Shown here piece after piece: positions 37,620-49,419 of a stretch of 64,000 bases of DNA. Made by a program: the position numbers and the translations under genes. The notes beneath the pieces were generated by a model, which was not told the origin of the DNA, made no database searches, and saw nothing but the letters and a program-made list of their open reading frames with translations. How positions within the stretch are numbered: the stretch's first letter is position 1; each line of letters opens with the position of its first letter. The stretch is from Sanguinoderma infundibulare (taxonomy: Eukaryota > Basidiomycota > Agaricomycetes > Polyporales > Polyporaceae): contig JAVLRN010000001.1 in assembly GCA_032821775.1 (NCBI GenBank), forward strand, positions 1,364,001 to 1,428,000, in the 5' to 3' direction.

Positions 37620-40010
37620 ATGGTGCTCATCTCGCCCAAGCGGGCGGCCCTCGTGGGGCTCCTCCCCGCACTATCGCAGGTTCTTGCCGGCCAGGTTCCT
37701 GTTTATAACGGCGTGATTGGCGGAGTTCCGGATCCCTCGACCCGCGTCCTCTCCTCGGCCCATGTCTTGGCCGCTACAGCGAACAACACGACCCCAGGAA
37801 AGTTGCGTGTCGTCGAGAACAGCGGCGTGTGCGAGACCACCCCCAGTGTCTACCAAGCGTCGGGATATGGTGACCTAACCGCTAACCAGAGCATGTGGTA
37901 AGCGCTCTGTTCGCGATATGGCACTTTCGTGTCCCATTGATTTTTATCTGACGCCGATATGTTTCTCTCCGACCCTGCTCTCTCCATCTAGGTTTTGGTT
38001 TTTCGCCGCCCGGGAAAATTCTGACAAGGCTCCTTTGACAATATGGCTCAACGGCGGAGTACGTGTTGTTCCTTACGCTACTGCGCTCGGGGCGCTCGCT
38101 CACCTGGGGTGTTTCTGGCAGCCTGGGAGCTCCTCCATGATCGGGCTCTTCCAGGAGAACGGCCCATGCAGGATTACCAACGACAGCACAGGTGTCTCCC
38201 TGAATCCCTTCTCCTGGAACAATGTGTCGAATATGTAAGCGCCATACGATGTTGAGTGCCTTGTGACCTCGACGCTCACGCCACGCCCCACCCCAGGTTG
38301 TACATTGACCAGCCTGTCGGAACTGGTTTCTCACATGGCGATGAGACCGTGTCTACCTCGTTTGAGGCTGCAGCGGACGTATGGCAAGTGCGTATCATAT
38401 ATCATTATTTCGGGGAGACAACGATGATGGACCACGCGAACCTTTCATGTCTACCAGTTCTTGCAGATGTTCTTCGCGGATTCGAGGTTCTCCAAGTACC
38501 AGACGAACGACTTCGCCCTATGGACTGAATCGTAAGAGCTGTGCGCCTTGCTGATCATCATTGCACAGCATCACTGACCTTGATCATTCCAGTTACGGAG
38601 GTCATTACGGTCCTACGTTCGCGGCGTAAGTGACCGAATATTTGTTATTCGTCGACATGCGTTTACGGTCCCCTCGTAAAAATAGGTACATTCTGGACCA
38701 GAACGCGGCCATCGCGAACAAAACCCTAAACGCCACCACCATCCACTTGAAGTTTTTGGGTATCGGCGATGGCCTTACAGTTAGTTCTTGGCCTTGCTTC
38801 CTTCATGGCCGGGATCTGTAACCATACTGACGGTGTCTAACTTGAACGATAGGATCCCCTCTCCCAATACCCGGGCTATCTCACTTACGCAGTCTCGAAC
38901 CCGTACGTCCGCTAAACCGAATTAATTTTCAACCGTGTTCGAGCCGCTCACGCCCCATTCCATGTAGATATCACCCTTTGGTCTCCGACTCCGTTATCCA
39001 GCAGGCCACGGATGCATGGAACGGCACGGGGGGTTGCCAAGACCAGGTGTGTGGATCGACTGCTACGGTTGCCGAAACTTACTGAATGCCACGGATGCAC
39101 AGATAAAAAGCTGCTATAGTGGGAACGATAGCGACGTGTGCTCTAACGCGCAAAGCGTTTGCAACCGGGACATTTTGACCGCCGCGCTTGGGCCATACGA
39201 TCCGTATTATGTCCTGAGCTTGTACCCGGATCCCTATCCCCCAGACCTCACTTCGTACCTCACGGACACGGCGTTGATGCAAAAGATCGGGGCCGAGTCG
39301 ACGTGGGTGATGAGTAGTGACACCATCTACCTCAATTTTGCTCGCTCGGGCGATTGGATGCGAAATTCGCGGCCATTGCTGGAGTCAGTAATCGACGCCG
39401 GGGTGCGGACCATCGTCTACGACGGTGATGTGGTATGTCCCCCGTTGTATTGTTCACGTGTCCACGCTGAGCGGCTACCAGGACTACATCCTCAATTACG
39501 TTGGCGTTGAGGCCATGGTACGTCCATAGCCGCACTCTGCCTACCCGTTATTTACCCTCTGTGCAGGTCGACGCGCTTCAGACGAAGTTTACGGACGAGT
39601 ACGCCAAGCAAGAGTTCGCCAATTACACGGTCGCCGGGCAGGTCACGGGGATCTACAAGAACGCGGGTACCTTCTCGTACGTCCGCATCTATGGCGCGTA
39701 AGTACTGTAATACTCTGGCGGAAGAGCTTGGCTGCCAATCAAACGGGAGTTGCTGATGCGAGTTTTATGCAGAGGCCATGAAGTTCCTGCGTACACGCAC
39801 GGCACCCTCGGCGTCGGTCAAGCCGCTTTCCAAATGTTCTCGCAGATCATGAGCAACAGCTCGCTCTCGCCTACTACCGCAACTAATAGCACCACTGGGT
39901 CTACTACCACTGGACAAGCAACAACCCGACCCAATTCCTCATCTCTGGATTCACCTTCCTTTTGGGCACTGTTGGGTTCCGTCTTCGGGATGATCTCCCT
40001 TCTGTTCTGA
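37620..40010 (+). CDS. Serine carboxypeptidase (S10), secreted, possible GPI anchor
   Basis: Removes C-terminal residues from peptides in the secretory pathway, vacuole or outside the cell. Thirteen exons give 537 residues. A signal peptide ([15 protein letters not shown]) starts the protein. The S10 landmarks are intact: [20 protein letters not shown], then NGG joined to [16 protein letters not shown] (oxyanion region), [12 protein letters not shown], the nucleophile Ser in ESYGGHYGP (split by an intron after the first two bases of the Ser codon), the Asp in [15 protein letters not shown] and the His in [10 protein letters not shown]. Cysteines and N-glycosylation sequons fit a secreted enzyme. 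The C-terminus is Ser/Thr-rich and ends in a hydrophobic stretch ([16 protein letters not shown]), suggesting a GPI anchor as in some basidiomycete paralogues. Confidence 0.93.
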
Positions 40011-40192
40011 TCTACGTGTCACAATGTTGTCGAATTTGTTATGCTCGTCGCTGGACTGTTGTTACGCTGCCTTCCGTGGAATATTATTGTGTTGCTTGAT
40101 CAGATGGACTCAGGAGTCATAGTTGACAACAATATCAGACGCCCTACACCCTGCCAACTGCATGTGATTTTATACGGAAACACCACTTCATC

Positions 40193-40278
40193 GCCCGCCT
40201 AGCTCAATCGGATAGAGCGTCAGACTCTTACAGTTGCGGGTGATCTGAAGGCTGCGAGTTCGACCCTCGCGGTGGGCT
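40193..40278 (+). tRNA. tRNA-Lys (CTT) with 12-nt intron
   Basis: Third copy with the same mature sequence. The intron after position 37 is CAGTTGCGGGTG (12 nt). It is followed by a T-rich tail (TTTAATTTTATC). It lies between the convergent 3' ends of the carboxypeptidase and the metal transporter. Confidence 0.94.
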
Positions 40279-40470
40279 AGTTTAATTTTATCATTTTGGG
40301 CGAATCAAGGCAGCTACAGTACTTCAATTGATTGAACTCGATTTATGGTCGACGAGATTGGTCCAGGGTAATGTGGCAGGAAGCTATGATCCCTCAGTCG
40401 ACACCACATTCGGCTGAACGTTACAAGCTAACCGGTGCAAAGTTACAAATACAAAGTTAGATGCCCCTAT

Positions 40471-42759
40471 TCAGTTCGTCCTGCCCATAGCGAGGATTAC
40501 GATCGCGTACATGTTAGCAGCCAGTATGATGAAGAAAATTAGGTACGCGAGACCCGTAACCAACCAGCCAGACGCAAATGAGATGTATGCCTCCTGGTCC
40601 AACGATACTTCTTCCTCAACATCATGCAACCTGTGCTCGTGCTTCTCGACCAGCACCTCGGCACGTTTCTCGTCCGACGAGTCCAGATTGCGTTCCGTCG
40701 ACAAGTACACTTCCTCGACGACATTGACACCCGGGCGCGATTGCGGGGCGTCCGGAGTCGGCACTGCTGGCGACGCCTCTGGCGCAGACAGACCGGGCCC
40801 TTCCGTTGCTGCGACCGACTTCCTCACGGACATCACGGACTTAGATGACGTCAACCAGATGAGTGGTGCTGCGATGAAGGGCAGTACGATGGACAGCACC
40901 ACTTGGGATGCGACAAGGAGGGTGTCGATGCCAGGTCGTCCCACGGCTATGGCGACCACGACAGACGGTATCAGGCCAATGAGCCTGGTGATTATGCGTC
41001 GGAGGAATGGCTGTTGCCGCGGTCACAGTCGGTGAGCGTCGGGCGCAACTAATGGTGCGAAGGGGAACACACGCACCGATACCCGCCATTCAATGAACCC
41101 TTCGGAGACAATCTGGCCAGCGAGAGTTGCCGTGATGCTCGCAGTTTGCCCGGCACAGAGCAGCGCGAGGGCGAATATGAACGCAGCGACTGTGGACCCG
41201 TGATGGGATGATCAGCCAAAGTCCGATTCCGATTTACGTGAGCTCTCCGCCGCACCTTTGCCAATGTGCTCCTTGATCAAATCGTGCGCGTCGAAGAGGC
41301 CTGCTGGGACGCTTTTCGTTGATGATCCATCTCCATCTCGAAAGAAGACCGTCGCCGCAATCACCAAGATGCTGGAAGAGAGAGAGAGACGTGTGACCTC
41401 GGGGCACTTGCGCGATGCAGCGCACTGGCGGGGTACTCACGCGGAGTTGATTGGCACGGCGACAGCCAGCAGGCTCACGATCACATCCACGAGCCCATGG
41501 GAGAGGTGAGCGCGGATGAAGTCGAGCTCGTTATTCTCGCGACCGTACTTGTCCCGGTAGTTCCTCGAGGCAGCTATGCGCTCAGCGCGGGAGATGGTGA
41601 AGAGGGATTGGAGCCAAGTCCCGAGTTTGGATCGAAGGTTCGAGGGTCCTGACGACACTGCAGGGTCTGGATGGACGGACGCCGGACCAATCCTGTCCTG
41701 TGTTGCGAGGTACGACCCCAAGAAGAGAGCGTGTGGCATGACGGTAGCACCGAGAATGCCCACGGCTGGGAATGCACCTTCTGTAAGTTTGCGATCATCG
41801 GAGGCTTACGAAAAGCGCACCAGTATAGAGCGCATCAGGCTTCCTTTCAAACAGTGCCTTGGATGGGATAAAGCCCAGAAACGTCTGAGGCCAATCAGGT
41901 CCGACTCGGACCAAAAGCACGAGGAAACATATGAACACAGCTGCCACCTGTACGCGGGTTCAGCAACGTAGTTATGGAGGGATGACATTGACGTACGAGC
42001 GTCATGACAGTGTATTCAAACATTTTGACCGGGCGTCCATGGCCACGAGAAGGGTCCCCGATGATTAGGAATATCAACACGTCGGATGCAGTTATCAAGA
42101 CGGCAACCCAGAGTGGAAGAGCAGGGAATAGCAGACAGAGCCCTATCGCCGAGCCAAGCAGTTCTGCCAGATCAGTACTGACTATGGCAATTTCGGAGAG
42201 TGCATAAAGCGGGTATAGGACTGCGAAGCGGATGAGGCGTCTGTGTCTTGGGCGGTCGTGGAGTAGCACTCTACAATGGGATGCAAGATCTGTGGCGCAT
42301 CAACGTCTCATCACTAAGGTGAGGCAGCAAGAGCACGCACCTAAACCAGTGACGCAGCCCAGTCTAAATGCAAGAGACTGTGTGATTCTTGGGCATTAGC
42401 AAGTGGCAATGAAAGCGTTCTCAGGCGGCAGCGCGCACCTGCAACACCATCGCTCCGAGACCGGCCATAAGGATAACGAACAGCATGGGCCGGTATCCAA
42501 AGAGGGATCCGGCTTGGAGGTCAACGCTCCAGTTGCCACTGCAAAACGTTTCAGTGCGACATTACTCCGTCAGATGTAAGTGCTTTACTCACGGATCGAA
42601 ATACGCTACCGCGCATACTATGCCCACGCCGACATGCTTGGAAATATGGTGGGCAACGGTGCGAAGGCTGTATGCAATACGAGCGCGCCAGTTGGGCGCA
42701 TCACTCAAGGAGGGAGTGCGGTACACCGCTGCGCGCTCAGCATGGTCGAGGAGGGACAT
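40471..42759 (-). CDS. NRAMP-family divalent metal transporter (Smf-like)
   Basis: Proton-coupled Mn2+/Fe2+ importer of the NRAMP/SLC11 family. Nine exons (42759-42593, 42538-42439, 42377-42341, 42289-41997, 41947-41821, 41780-41441, 41371-41238, 41189-41077, 41010-40471) give 616 residues. The metal-binding TM1 motif DPGN is in [20 protein letters not shown], and TM6 carries the MPH motif in [18 protein letters not shown]. Also seen: [20 protein letters not shown] and [21 protein letters not shown] charged loop near residues 530-590 precedes the final membrane span ([20 protein letters not shown]). The start [16 protein letters not shown] is the nearest ATG in frame. About 11 hydrophobic segments. 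Divergent from MED6. Confidence 0.95.
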
Positions 42760-43059
42760 CCGAGGAGGGTGGGGCGAGAGGGGGATCCAGGGAGATCCAG
42801 GGCGACCATGGCGGCGGGGATGACTACTTGACACTGGGACCAGGAGAGCGGGTAGAAACAGCAGAGCGGTATGGGGCGCATTATTTCTCACTGGACCGAG
42901 TCCGGTGGTGGTCAATGGGAATGTTGCCGACCACTGTGAGACCCAACTGCGACCCGCCACGACCTCTGCGCGCGGCCCGCCGTCTCGGGCCCCGCCTCCG
43001 CTTGCTCGCTAACCACCACCATCTGCCGCGCCTTGCATCTCTAGCACCCTCAGCTCGCC
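42760..43059. promoter_or_regulatory. Divergent promoter, NRAMP transporter / MED6
   Basis: 300 bp between divergent start codons, holding both promoters. No TATA box called. Confidence 0.5.
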
Positions 43060-44249
43060 ATGGACGTCGACTTACACCCGCCAGACGACTACAGTCACCG
43101 GTTCTTCATCTGGCACGAATGGATTCAGGTCTCCACCATCGCAGACGCGCTTGGCCAACCGATATTCACATCGTCTATCCTAGGCACATGGACCTCTCAC
43201 CCCGGAGAACGCGTTCGAATACTTTACGACATCCATGTTCTACGACAAGCAGAGCAACAACCAGGTCCTGCGGATGCAGACAATGCACACTGGTGCGCCC
43301 CTCGTCAATGAGGCTGAGGAGCTCAAGCAGGTAGCATCCCGTCTATGTGGTTTCGTCTCTAATTGGTGGTATCTTTAGACGTTTCACTGGCATTGAGTTT
43401 GGACTTGTGCACGCCGAGCCCCCGTCGCTTTTCATCATCCAAAAACGCGAACGACTCTCACCGGACGAAGGTGAGTGCTTGAAGTGAGTCGTGTCCTCCC
43501 ACCAATTCTGAGGCACACCACCCCGCAGTAAAACCTCTGGCCGTTTACTTCATCTTGAACAATCGCATATACCAGTCCCCAGATGTGTACAGTCTCACGT
43601 CCAATAGGCTCGTGAGTGGCTTTCAGGAATCCGTCCTCAACGGTCGCACTGACCGCATGTAATGCCACAGCTTGCGTCCCTGCACTCGTTACAAAGATCT
43701 CTGGACATTCTGCGTGCCCATAGACCTGCATACACGCCTCGCACAGGCTTTGTCTGGCCGATCGTCGAACCGTCTTCCGGTGACTCTGCAGCAAAGAAGC
43801 GCAGCCAGGATGCCGAAACTGCCACCGAGCCTGCCCAAACGCAGGAGACCGAAGCACTGTCGGATGCGCGCGGTATCCCTGCTGCTGCTTCTAGCGACTC
43901 GAAGCGGCAGCAGAATAACATGCTTCTCTTCAACGCCATGCGGACGACGGCTGTTCACGCCCGCGAGTCTTTTCAATTACCGGCTCCTCCTGCCGAGGAA
44001 ACCGTGCCGGAAACGCCTGCGACCGCAACTGCTGGCCGATCCTCTGTCACACCGGCTCCCGCGCCGGGCGGCATTGCTACAAGGGCACCGTCCATAGCCC
44101 CTACGCCACAGGAGCCTACCAAAGGCCCCCCTGGAGGTGGCAAGAAGAAAAGGAAGCGTGAGCTTCGAAACCATCCTGTGCTTCGTGGATCCAAACTGAA
44201 TTGTCCTTGCGGTATAGGCACGGCTACCCTTCCACCCGCGGCTTCCTGA
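43060..44249 (+). CDS. MED6: Mediator complex subunit 6
   Basis: Head-module subunit of Mediator, bridging activators and RNA polymerase II. Five exons (43060-43128, 43184-43326, 43379-43470, 43529-43611, 43671-44249) give 321 residues. Diagnostic stretches: HRFFIWHEWIQ joined to AHGPLTPENAFEYFTTSMFY, DKQSNNQVLRMQTMHTG, ELKRFTGIEFGLVHAEPPSL and FIIQKRERLSPDE, then VYFILNNRIYQSPDVYSLTS. The second intron keeps the frame only if it starts at GC (GCAGGT, 43327). The C-terminal half is Ala/Pro/Thr-rich and ends in a basic patch (KKKRKR). A GTGAGC inside that patch could be a donor giving a shorter tail; the unspliced end is used here. Confidence 0.93.
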
Positions 44250-44669
44250 CTTTGCAGCATACCTTCATTAGTTCTTGCCGTCCTTGGAAGAGCAACTGCG
44301 TGAACATGTTGGCCTCACCGGGGATCTCCCATCTCGCCGTCATGCGGATGTTGCATGAGATACGCGTTTGAGCAGTATGCTAAAACAATCTGTGTTCCTC
44401 TAATGTACACCTTCACATGGACATAGGCAATTTGAGTGTACGATTATAACAGGACTGCCTCCGACTACACGATCCGGCCGCCCCAGTAACAGCCTCGGGA
44501 ACCATATTGTATACCAAGGTCCTTCCGGCTCCGCGGATTGGATGTATAGTAGCCAAACTGAGCGTGCGAATAGGTCCTCGGGGTTGGAACCAGGCACTAG
44601 AGTGGAACGACATGACCGGGAGCAAACATGGGATGCATGCAACCTGTTCTCGCGCATCGGCAGCGTGGG

Positions 44670-45605
44670 CTACCTCATACCGACGCCTGTGAGCCTGCCA
44701 GCCAACCATCCCAGCGGTGTTTGTATGCCGGCACTCCGGGAACCGACCGCGCCCCCACCGCCAAGTGAGAGGGGGTTCGCAGACGCGAACGATTCTTTGC
44801 GCGCTTTCGCGGCGTCTTGCACTGCGTATGCGCGAGTGAATGAAGGGAGAAGGGAAGTTGGGGTTGAGCGCAACGTTCCGGCGTAATCTCGGCGGAGAAC
44901 TTACCGGCGCGGTCGATCTCATGTACGTTCGTCTCGAGAACGAGCCCGCCTTGGATGATCTCGGCGAGGATATGATGTGCCTTCGGAATAACGGACGCGC
45001 TTGAGCGGCATGCGGGGTCTGTCCAACGCAAGGGCTGCTCACCTCGTCAAAGTGGAAGACGAGATCCAGCTCGCACACGTTCTCGAACGCGCTGTCCAGC
45101 GATTCGACAAAGACCTGCGGGCAGCGACGGACGGCCGCATTCATATCAGATCCCGTACCCATCTCGCGCATTCCTCTCCCGATCCAGGCCATCCCGTCCA
45201 CCAATTCAACCGCACGCTCACCTGGATGAGATCCAATATGCCGAGCTCGCTCTCGGCGCTGTCGACGACGAACACAAAGTAGAGCGTCGCGTAGCTCCTG
45301 TACACGACGCGCAGCTTCTCGCCGGCGCCGTCCTTGGGCACGAGGAACGCCTCGAGCTCGGGCGCGTCGAGGAAGTTGCAGAGGCCCGCCGGCCGCCCGG
45401 AGACGAGCGCGTAGATCTTCTCGACCAACGTCTGCTGCGACTGGTGGATCGGGGAGTAGAACTTTGTCAGGCGCGGCACGCCGGACGTGTTGACTGCAGA
45501 GACGGAGATGGGGCACACGAAACGCAGAGGAGTTCCGGGACGTCAGCGCGCGCGGATGGGACGAGGAAGGAGGACGGGCGGACAGATGAGCACCGCGTGG
45601 ATCAT
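44670..45605 (-). CDS. APS3: AP-3 adaptor complex sigma subunit
   Basis: Small chain of the AP-3 adaptor, which sorts cargo from Golgi/endosomes to the vacuole. Five exons (45605-45584, 45493-45222, 45114-45043, 44980-44905, 44821-44670) give 197 residues. The 22-nt first exon encodes MIHAVLI and joins to FNTSGVPRLTKFYSPIHQSQ. The longin fold continues with RVVYRSYATLYFVFVVDSAE and SELGILDLIQVFVESLDSAF, then ENVCELDLVFHFDE and AHHILAEIIQGGLVLETNVH. The C-terminal extension (SANPLSLGGGGAVGSRSAG) is typical of fungal AP-3 sigma and separates it from AP-1 and AP-2 sigma. The exon after the initiator is reached through a 90-nt intron. Confidence 0.93.
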
Positions 45606-46182
45606 GTTGCGTTCCGGCCTTTGCTGTCGAGGTCGTGCGCGTTCGTGTCCGTGTCGATGGAGATGGGGAAAATTGAGGGCGCGATTCACGTCTGGGCGTT
45701 GATGCGCATGGAGTCGGAGGGGGAACACCGTCGAGGACGGCAGACTGGGACAAGGTTTGAGGAGGCCTACCCGGGCCTCTCCTCCGGCGCCCCGGTCGAC
45801 TACCTCCCGGGCGCCCACGGGGCCAACTGACGAGAAAGTACTGCCAGTGGCGCACCGCTGAGAGTCCAATACGACATATTTAACGACGTTGCTCTAAGCT
45901 ATACCGCCTTTCGGCGGACCAAATGGAGGACAGACGGGGGTGATCACATTGATACATAAAGTCCTCTTTTACGCTATAGAGTGCTGAGTGCCTAAGTAAT
46001 ATATGATGTTTGGGAAGAAGATGTCCGAGGAGAGTCCATTAAATGAGAGCCAGTAAGTAGCGACACCACGGCAACGTATCGAACAATCCGGTTCTGAAGT
46101 AGATCACACAGTGCCACCCTGAAATTACGTGAGACTCCGACGTCTGGAGGGCTCAGAGGGGAGAAGACTAAGGCGGATCCGT
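45606..46182. other. Intergenic: AP-3 sigma promoter and F-box gene 3' end
   Basis: 577 bp between two minus-strand genes. The open frames across 45600-45860 read as extensions of the first AP-3 sigma exon and are not supported. Confidence 0.45.
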
Positions 46183-48009
46183 TTAGTTCGGGTCGTTCGC
46201 CGCCGCATTGTTGATTGGTTGCGGCGGTAGTATCGGAGCTGGTACCGATGCTGGGGCATCTCCTCGGGTCGGTTTGCAAAGGTGCTATCGACAGAATGGG
46301 TTAGAACAGTGGATGCTCACGAATAATACAAACTCGTGAGTCATGGTACACACGTTGAGTTTCATGGCGTGGGCTATCTTATGCGTCATCGTCCGGCAAT
46401 TATAGCCATACCTAGGAATCGGTTGTCGGCGCGAGATGGAATCATTCGAAAATGCGATGGCCTCACCAACAGTCGTCCTTGACAGGAGTAGTGCCGTCTG
46501 CAGGAATTGCAGAATCAATATCAGGCTACATGACAAGCGATGGACAGCAAGTAGGCACCCACCGCTTTCAAGCGTCTTCCTCCACCACGGCATGAAGCGC
46601 TGTCGGTACAACGCCTTGATGCAACCGAGGCAGTACCATCCGTCTTTTGACCAGTGTTCGTCGGGAAACGTGTCAAAGTGTGCGGGATCGAGGTCGAGGT
46701 CGAGCATCTCGTGGAAGATGTTCCCCTCCGCAACCGGGTGTTGGCCATCCATGAGATAAAAGGAGATAGGGTTGACCACCTCGCGATTCCGGTGAAGGAT
46801 GCCAGGCAAAAGACTGATTCTATCTCGCACGGCCAACAACCCGGACAAAAGGAACATGCCTGCTCGACAGGTAATCAACATCACGGTTCAGATCCCGTCC
46901 TCGACAACTCACTTGGTGTACCCAGGAGCTCCACACCGCCGACTTGTTCGCAACGGGAACCTAGATGGAGGTGTCGCCGGTCAGCATACGTCTGGCGGTG
47001 ACCGTGAATGGGAAGTACACTTGTCAGCTGCACCAACGACCGCAGTCACAACCGCGCTCGAGGTCTTCCCGTCCAACTGTTCTGGCTTCAGTTTACGGGA
47101 CAGCAGCACGTCGTTGATATGATCCCCAATCGGGCTCCACGACCTGCAAGAGGAGATTCCATAGACGTCAACCCCGCGCTCCAGCAGCTTGTGAGCGAGA
47201 CTGGCGAGATCCGCGCCTCCGTAGGGCAGATTGTCTACCGCGGGAAGCCTAGTGAGAACGTCAGCCAACGGAGACGAGCCCTTGTGGACTTACGGCCCAT
47301 GCTTCTCCACTGGCGAGTTTCCTCCACGAAAACGTTGACGTGGAGTATCTCAAATAGCTCTTCAGTCGGAAGCGATTTGACGATGTCGGTGAACTCCTCG
47401 CGGAAAACTTGGTCGAATTCTTCATCGTCCTCATCGTCTTCCTCGTCGGTATCGACATCCTTGTGCTTCCAAACAGCCCCTTCTTGCAACATCTGGTGCC
47501 AGAGCCAATAGCGGTATACCGCCCTATCAAACCGCAAGGTCTCTTCGGGACTCAAAGCGTTTGTTGAGGACATACGATCCTTCCTCCTGGAGCGACCGTG
47601 TCCCAGCGAGTGAGCGTGGCGTAGAGTGGAGACTCAACTGGACATCATACCTCTGACTGTAAAAGTTGCGCAAAATTCGCACTACTGCCGCATTCTTGTT
47701 CATCGAGTGTATGAGCCTTGGAGATGTCTTGAAATCAACGGTGGCGAAGTGGTTTTCCTCAGGAAGGTCGGGAATTGCAAAGACGTCACTGCGGTCCACC
47801 TGGAAGTGATACTGCGCCAGCCGCGCCGCTGGGAGGAGGGCTGGCCCGACAACGTTCTCCACTACCGCGCGCACAATGGACTTGGGATGGGCCTTGAAGA
47901 CTTCGTGGTGCTTCTTGGAGATTCGGATTGCTGTAGCGAGAGTGGCGAAATCAGGCGCGTTCTCCAGTATTTCGTGGATGACGTCGGGAGGAAGTTGGGA
48001 GGCAATCAT
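46183..48009 (-). CDS. F-box family protein, basidiomycete type
   Basis: A probable substrate adaptor of an SCF ubiquitin ligase, from a family common in agaricomycetes. The start MIASQLPPDVIHEILENAPD is the F-box helix (L-P-x-x-I-x-x-I-L). Helical sequence follows (KKHHEVFKAHPKSIVRAVVE), then SSTNALSPEETLRFDRAVYR with YWLWH, an acidic run (DTDEEDDEDDEEFDQVF) and FREEFTDIVKSLPTEELFEI. Late exons carry GISFYLMDGQ-type sequence (NPISFYLMDGQHPVAEGNIF), DPAHFDTFPDEHWSKDGWYC with LGCIKALYRQRFMPWW (Cys/Trp-rich) and YGYNCRTMTHKIAHAMKLN joined to HLCKP. The stop is TAA at 46183-46185. At least seven exons. The substrate is unknown. The exon ends between 46900 and 47300 are less sure. Confidence 0.82.
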
Positions 48010-49419
48010 GTTCGATTCTACGAGATGGTAACAGTTACGGGATACTTCAGTTGAGATCGCCCCTTTATACGTACCAGTAGCGGATACGAGTCAGAGTGGT
48101 GGTGATGGTGGTTGAAGAAATGCTGTGTTGCGGATCCGCCCTTAGAGTCCACATTGGGCGTCTATTCGGCACCGCGAACGATAACGACTCCGCACTTTGA
48201 AGCAACGTACTTACATTCTTCACAGGCATTGTAGCTTTTCTACTTATGGGAATGCGGGCATGAACACGCTTGCAGTGCGCACCATGTACGCGTCGTGTTG
48301 GTCATGTGGCGGGAAGATTTTGATTCCTCCAAGAAAATAACGGCATGCTCTTGAAGGCTGTGCTCCTGCCGGATTGGTCAGCAGACCGATGGCGTTGAAA
48401 ACATATGCACGAGAGCCGTGATGCATCAAGTTGGACGTGAGGAGGCTCATAAATCAAGAAGTTTCGATCGTATGCTACAAGCCGCTGCACTCACGTTGGC
48501 TGCCGTATCCAGAATTGAGAGTCCACGGGGTTACCGCAGTGCGCATTATATTGCATGGTCATCTACCGAGAGTCCGACAAAATCGTGCTCTGGGGCGCGT
48601 GCGTGATGTTCGGGATATCAGAGGCATTAAAGAGGTGTATTGGAGGAGTGCGGAACGGATAGGGATCTTCGCACCTGACTGCGAAGTGTATACAAGAATA
48701 GATGAGCGGCGAAACGTGGCAGGGGTACGATATGCAGAAGAGCACTTGGCTCGAGCTTGGCAGTGACGGGGCTAATTCTGGAAAGAAATGCAATTGATGC
48801 ATAAACGGGCCGAGAGGGAGGACGTCGGATGATGGTCTGGACACGGACGAGGGCATCTGAGGCCAGCCATCGCACGCATGGTGGACAGACAGGGTGGAGA
48901 AAGGGGAGCAGGATGGGACCCACCGGGCTGGACGGGAGGCCAGTGAGCTCGAAGAAGGCCGGCGGAGGCAAAAATAGGCCAGGATTCAATGGATGATAAG
49001 TCGAGTGACAAGCCTGCGGTTGCTGTTTTGAGAATGCCAAGCCAAAGTGCACAAGAATAGCTACACCGCCGATGCTTATTTTCGGCAACGCCACCATCCT
49101 CCCTCTCCTCCTCCTCTCAACCCGCTCCCCGAGCCCGATCCAACCTGCGTTTTCGCCGATGTGTCCTCGATCTGCGTGACTGCTCGCCGCTGGGGCCGTT
49201 CGTGCCACGCGGGGGACTGAGAGAAGGAGATTGGGGAGGGGGGGAAGTCACGGTGGGACGGCTTCCGAGCAAGGCTTGGCACTCTAAAATTACTCACTGG
49301 ACTCTCGAGAGTTGTGTGTCAAAGATAGTCCTTGGACTTGGCTTTGCTCAAATACGCAGCTCTCCACAAAATGCTTCATCTCCAAGCCCGACCTGCCCCT
49401 GCACGCCCCTCCGCTCCCC
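48010..49419. other. Intergenic between divergent F-box and 49420 genes
   Basis: 1.4 kb holding the F-box promoter and the leader of the next gene. A 193-codon minus frame (48627-49208) has no recognisable content and runs against the pyrimidine-rich leader; not supported. Confidence 0.45.

Noticed and set aside
43060..44274. Shorter spliced C-terminus of MED6
   Set aside because: GTGAGC at about 44159 with a CAG near 44258 would give a brief tail, but the unspliced end keeps the frame and needs no extra assumption; kept only as an alternative.
48627..49208. 193-codon minus-strand frame
   Set aside because: GC-rich shadow opposite the leader of the 49420 gene; composition is low in complexity and has no domain.
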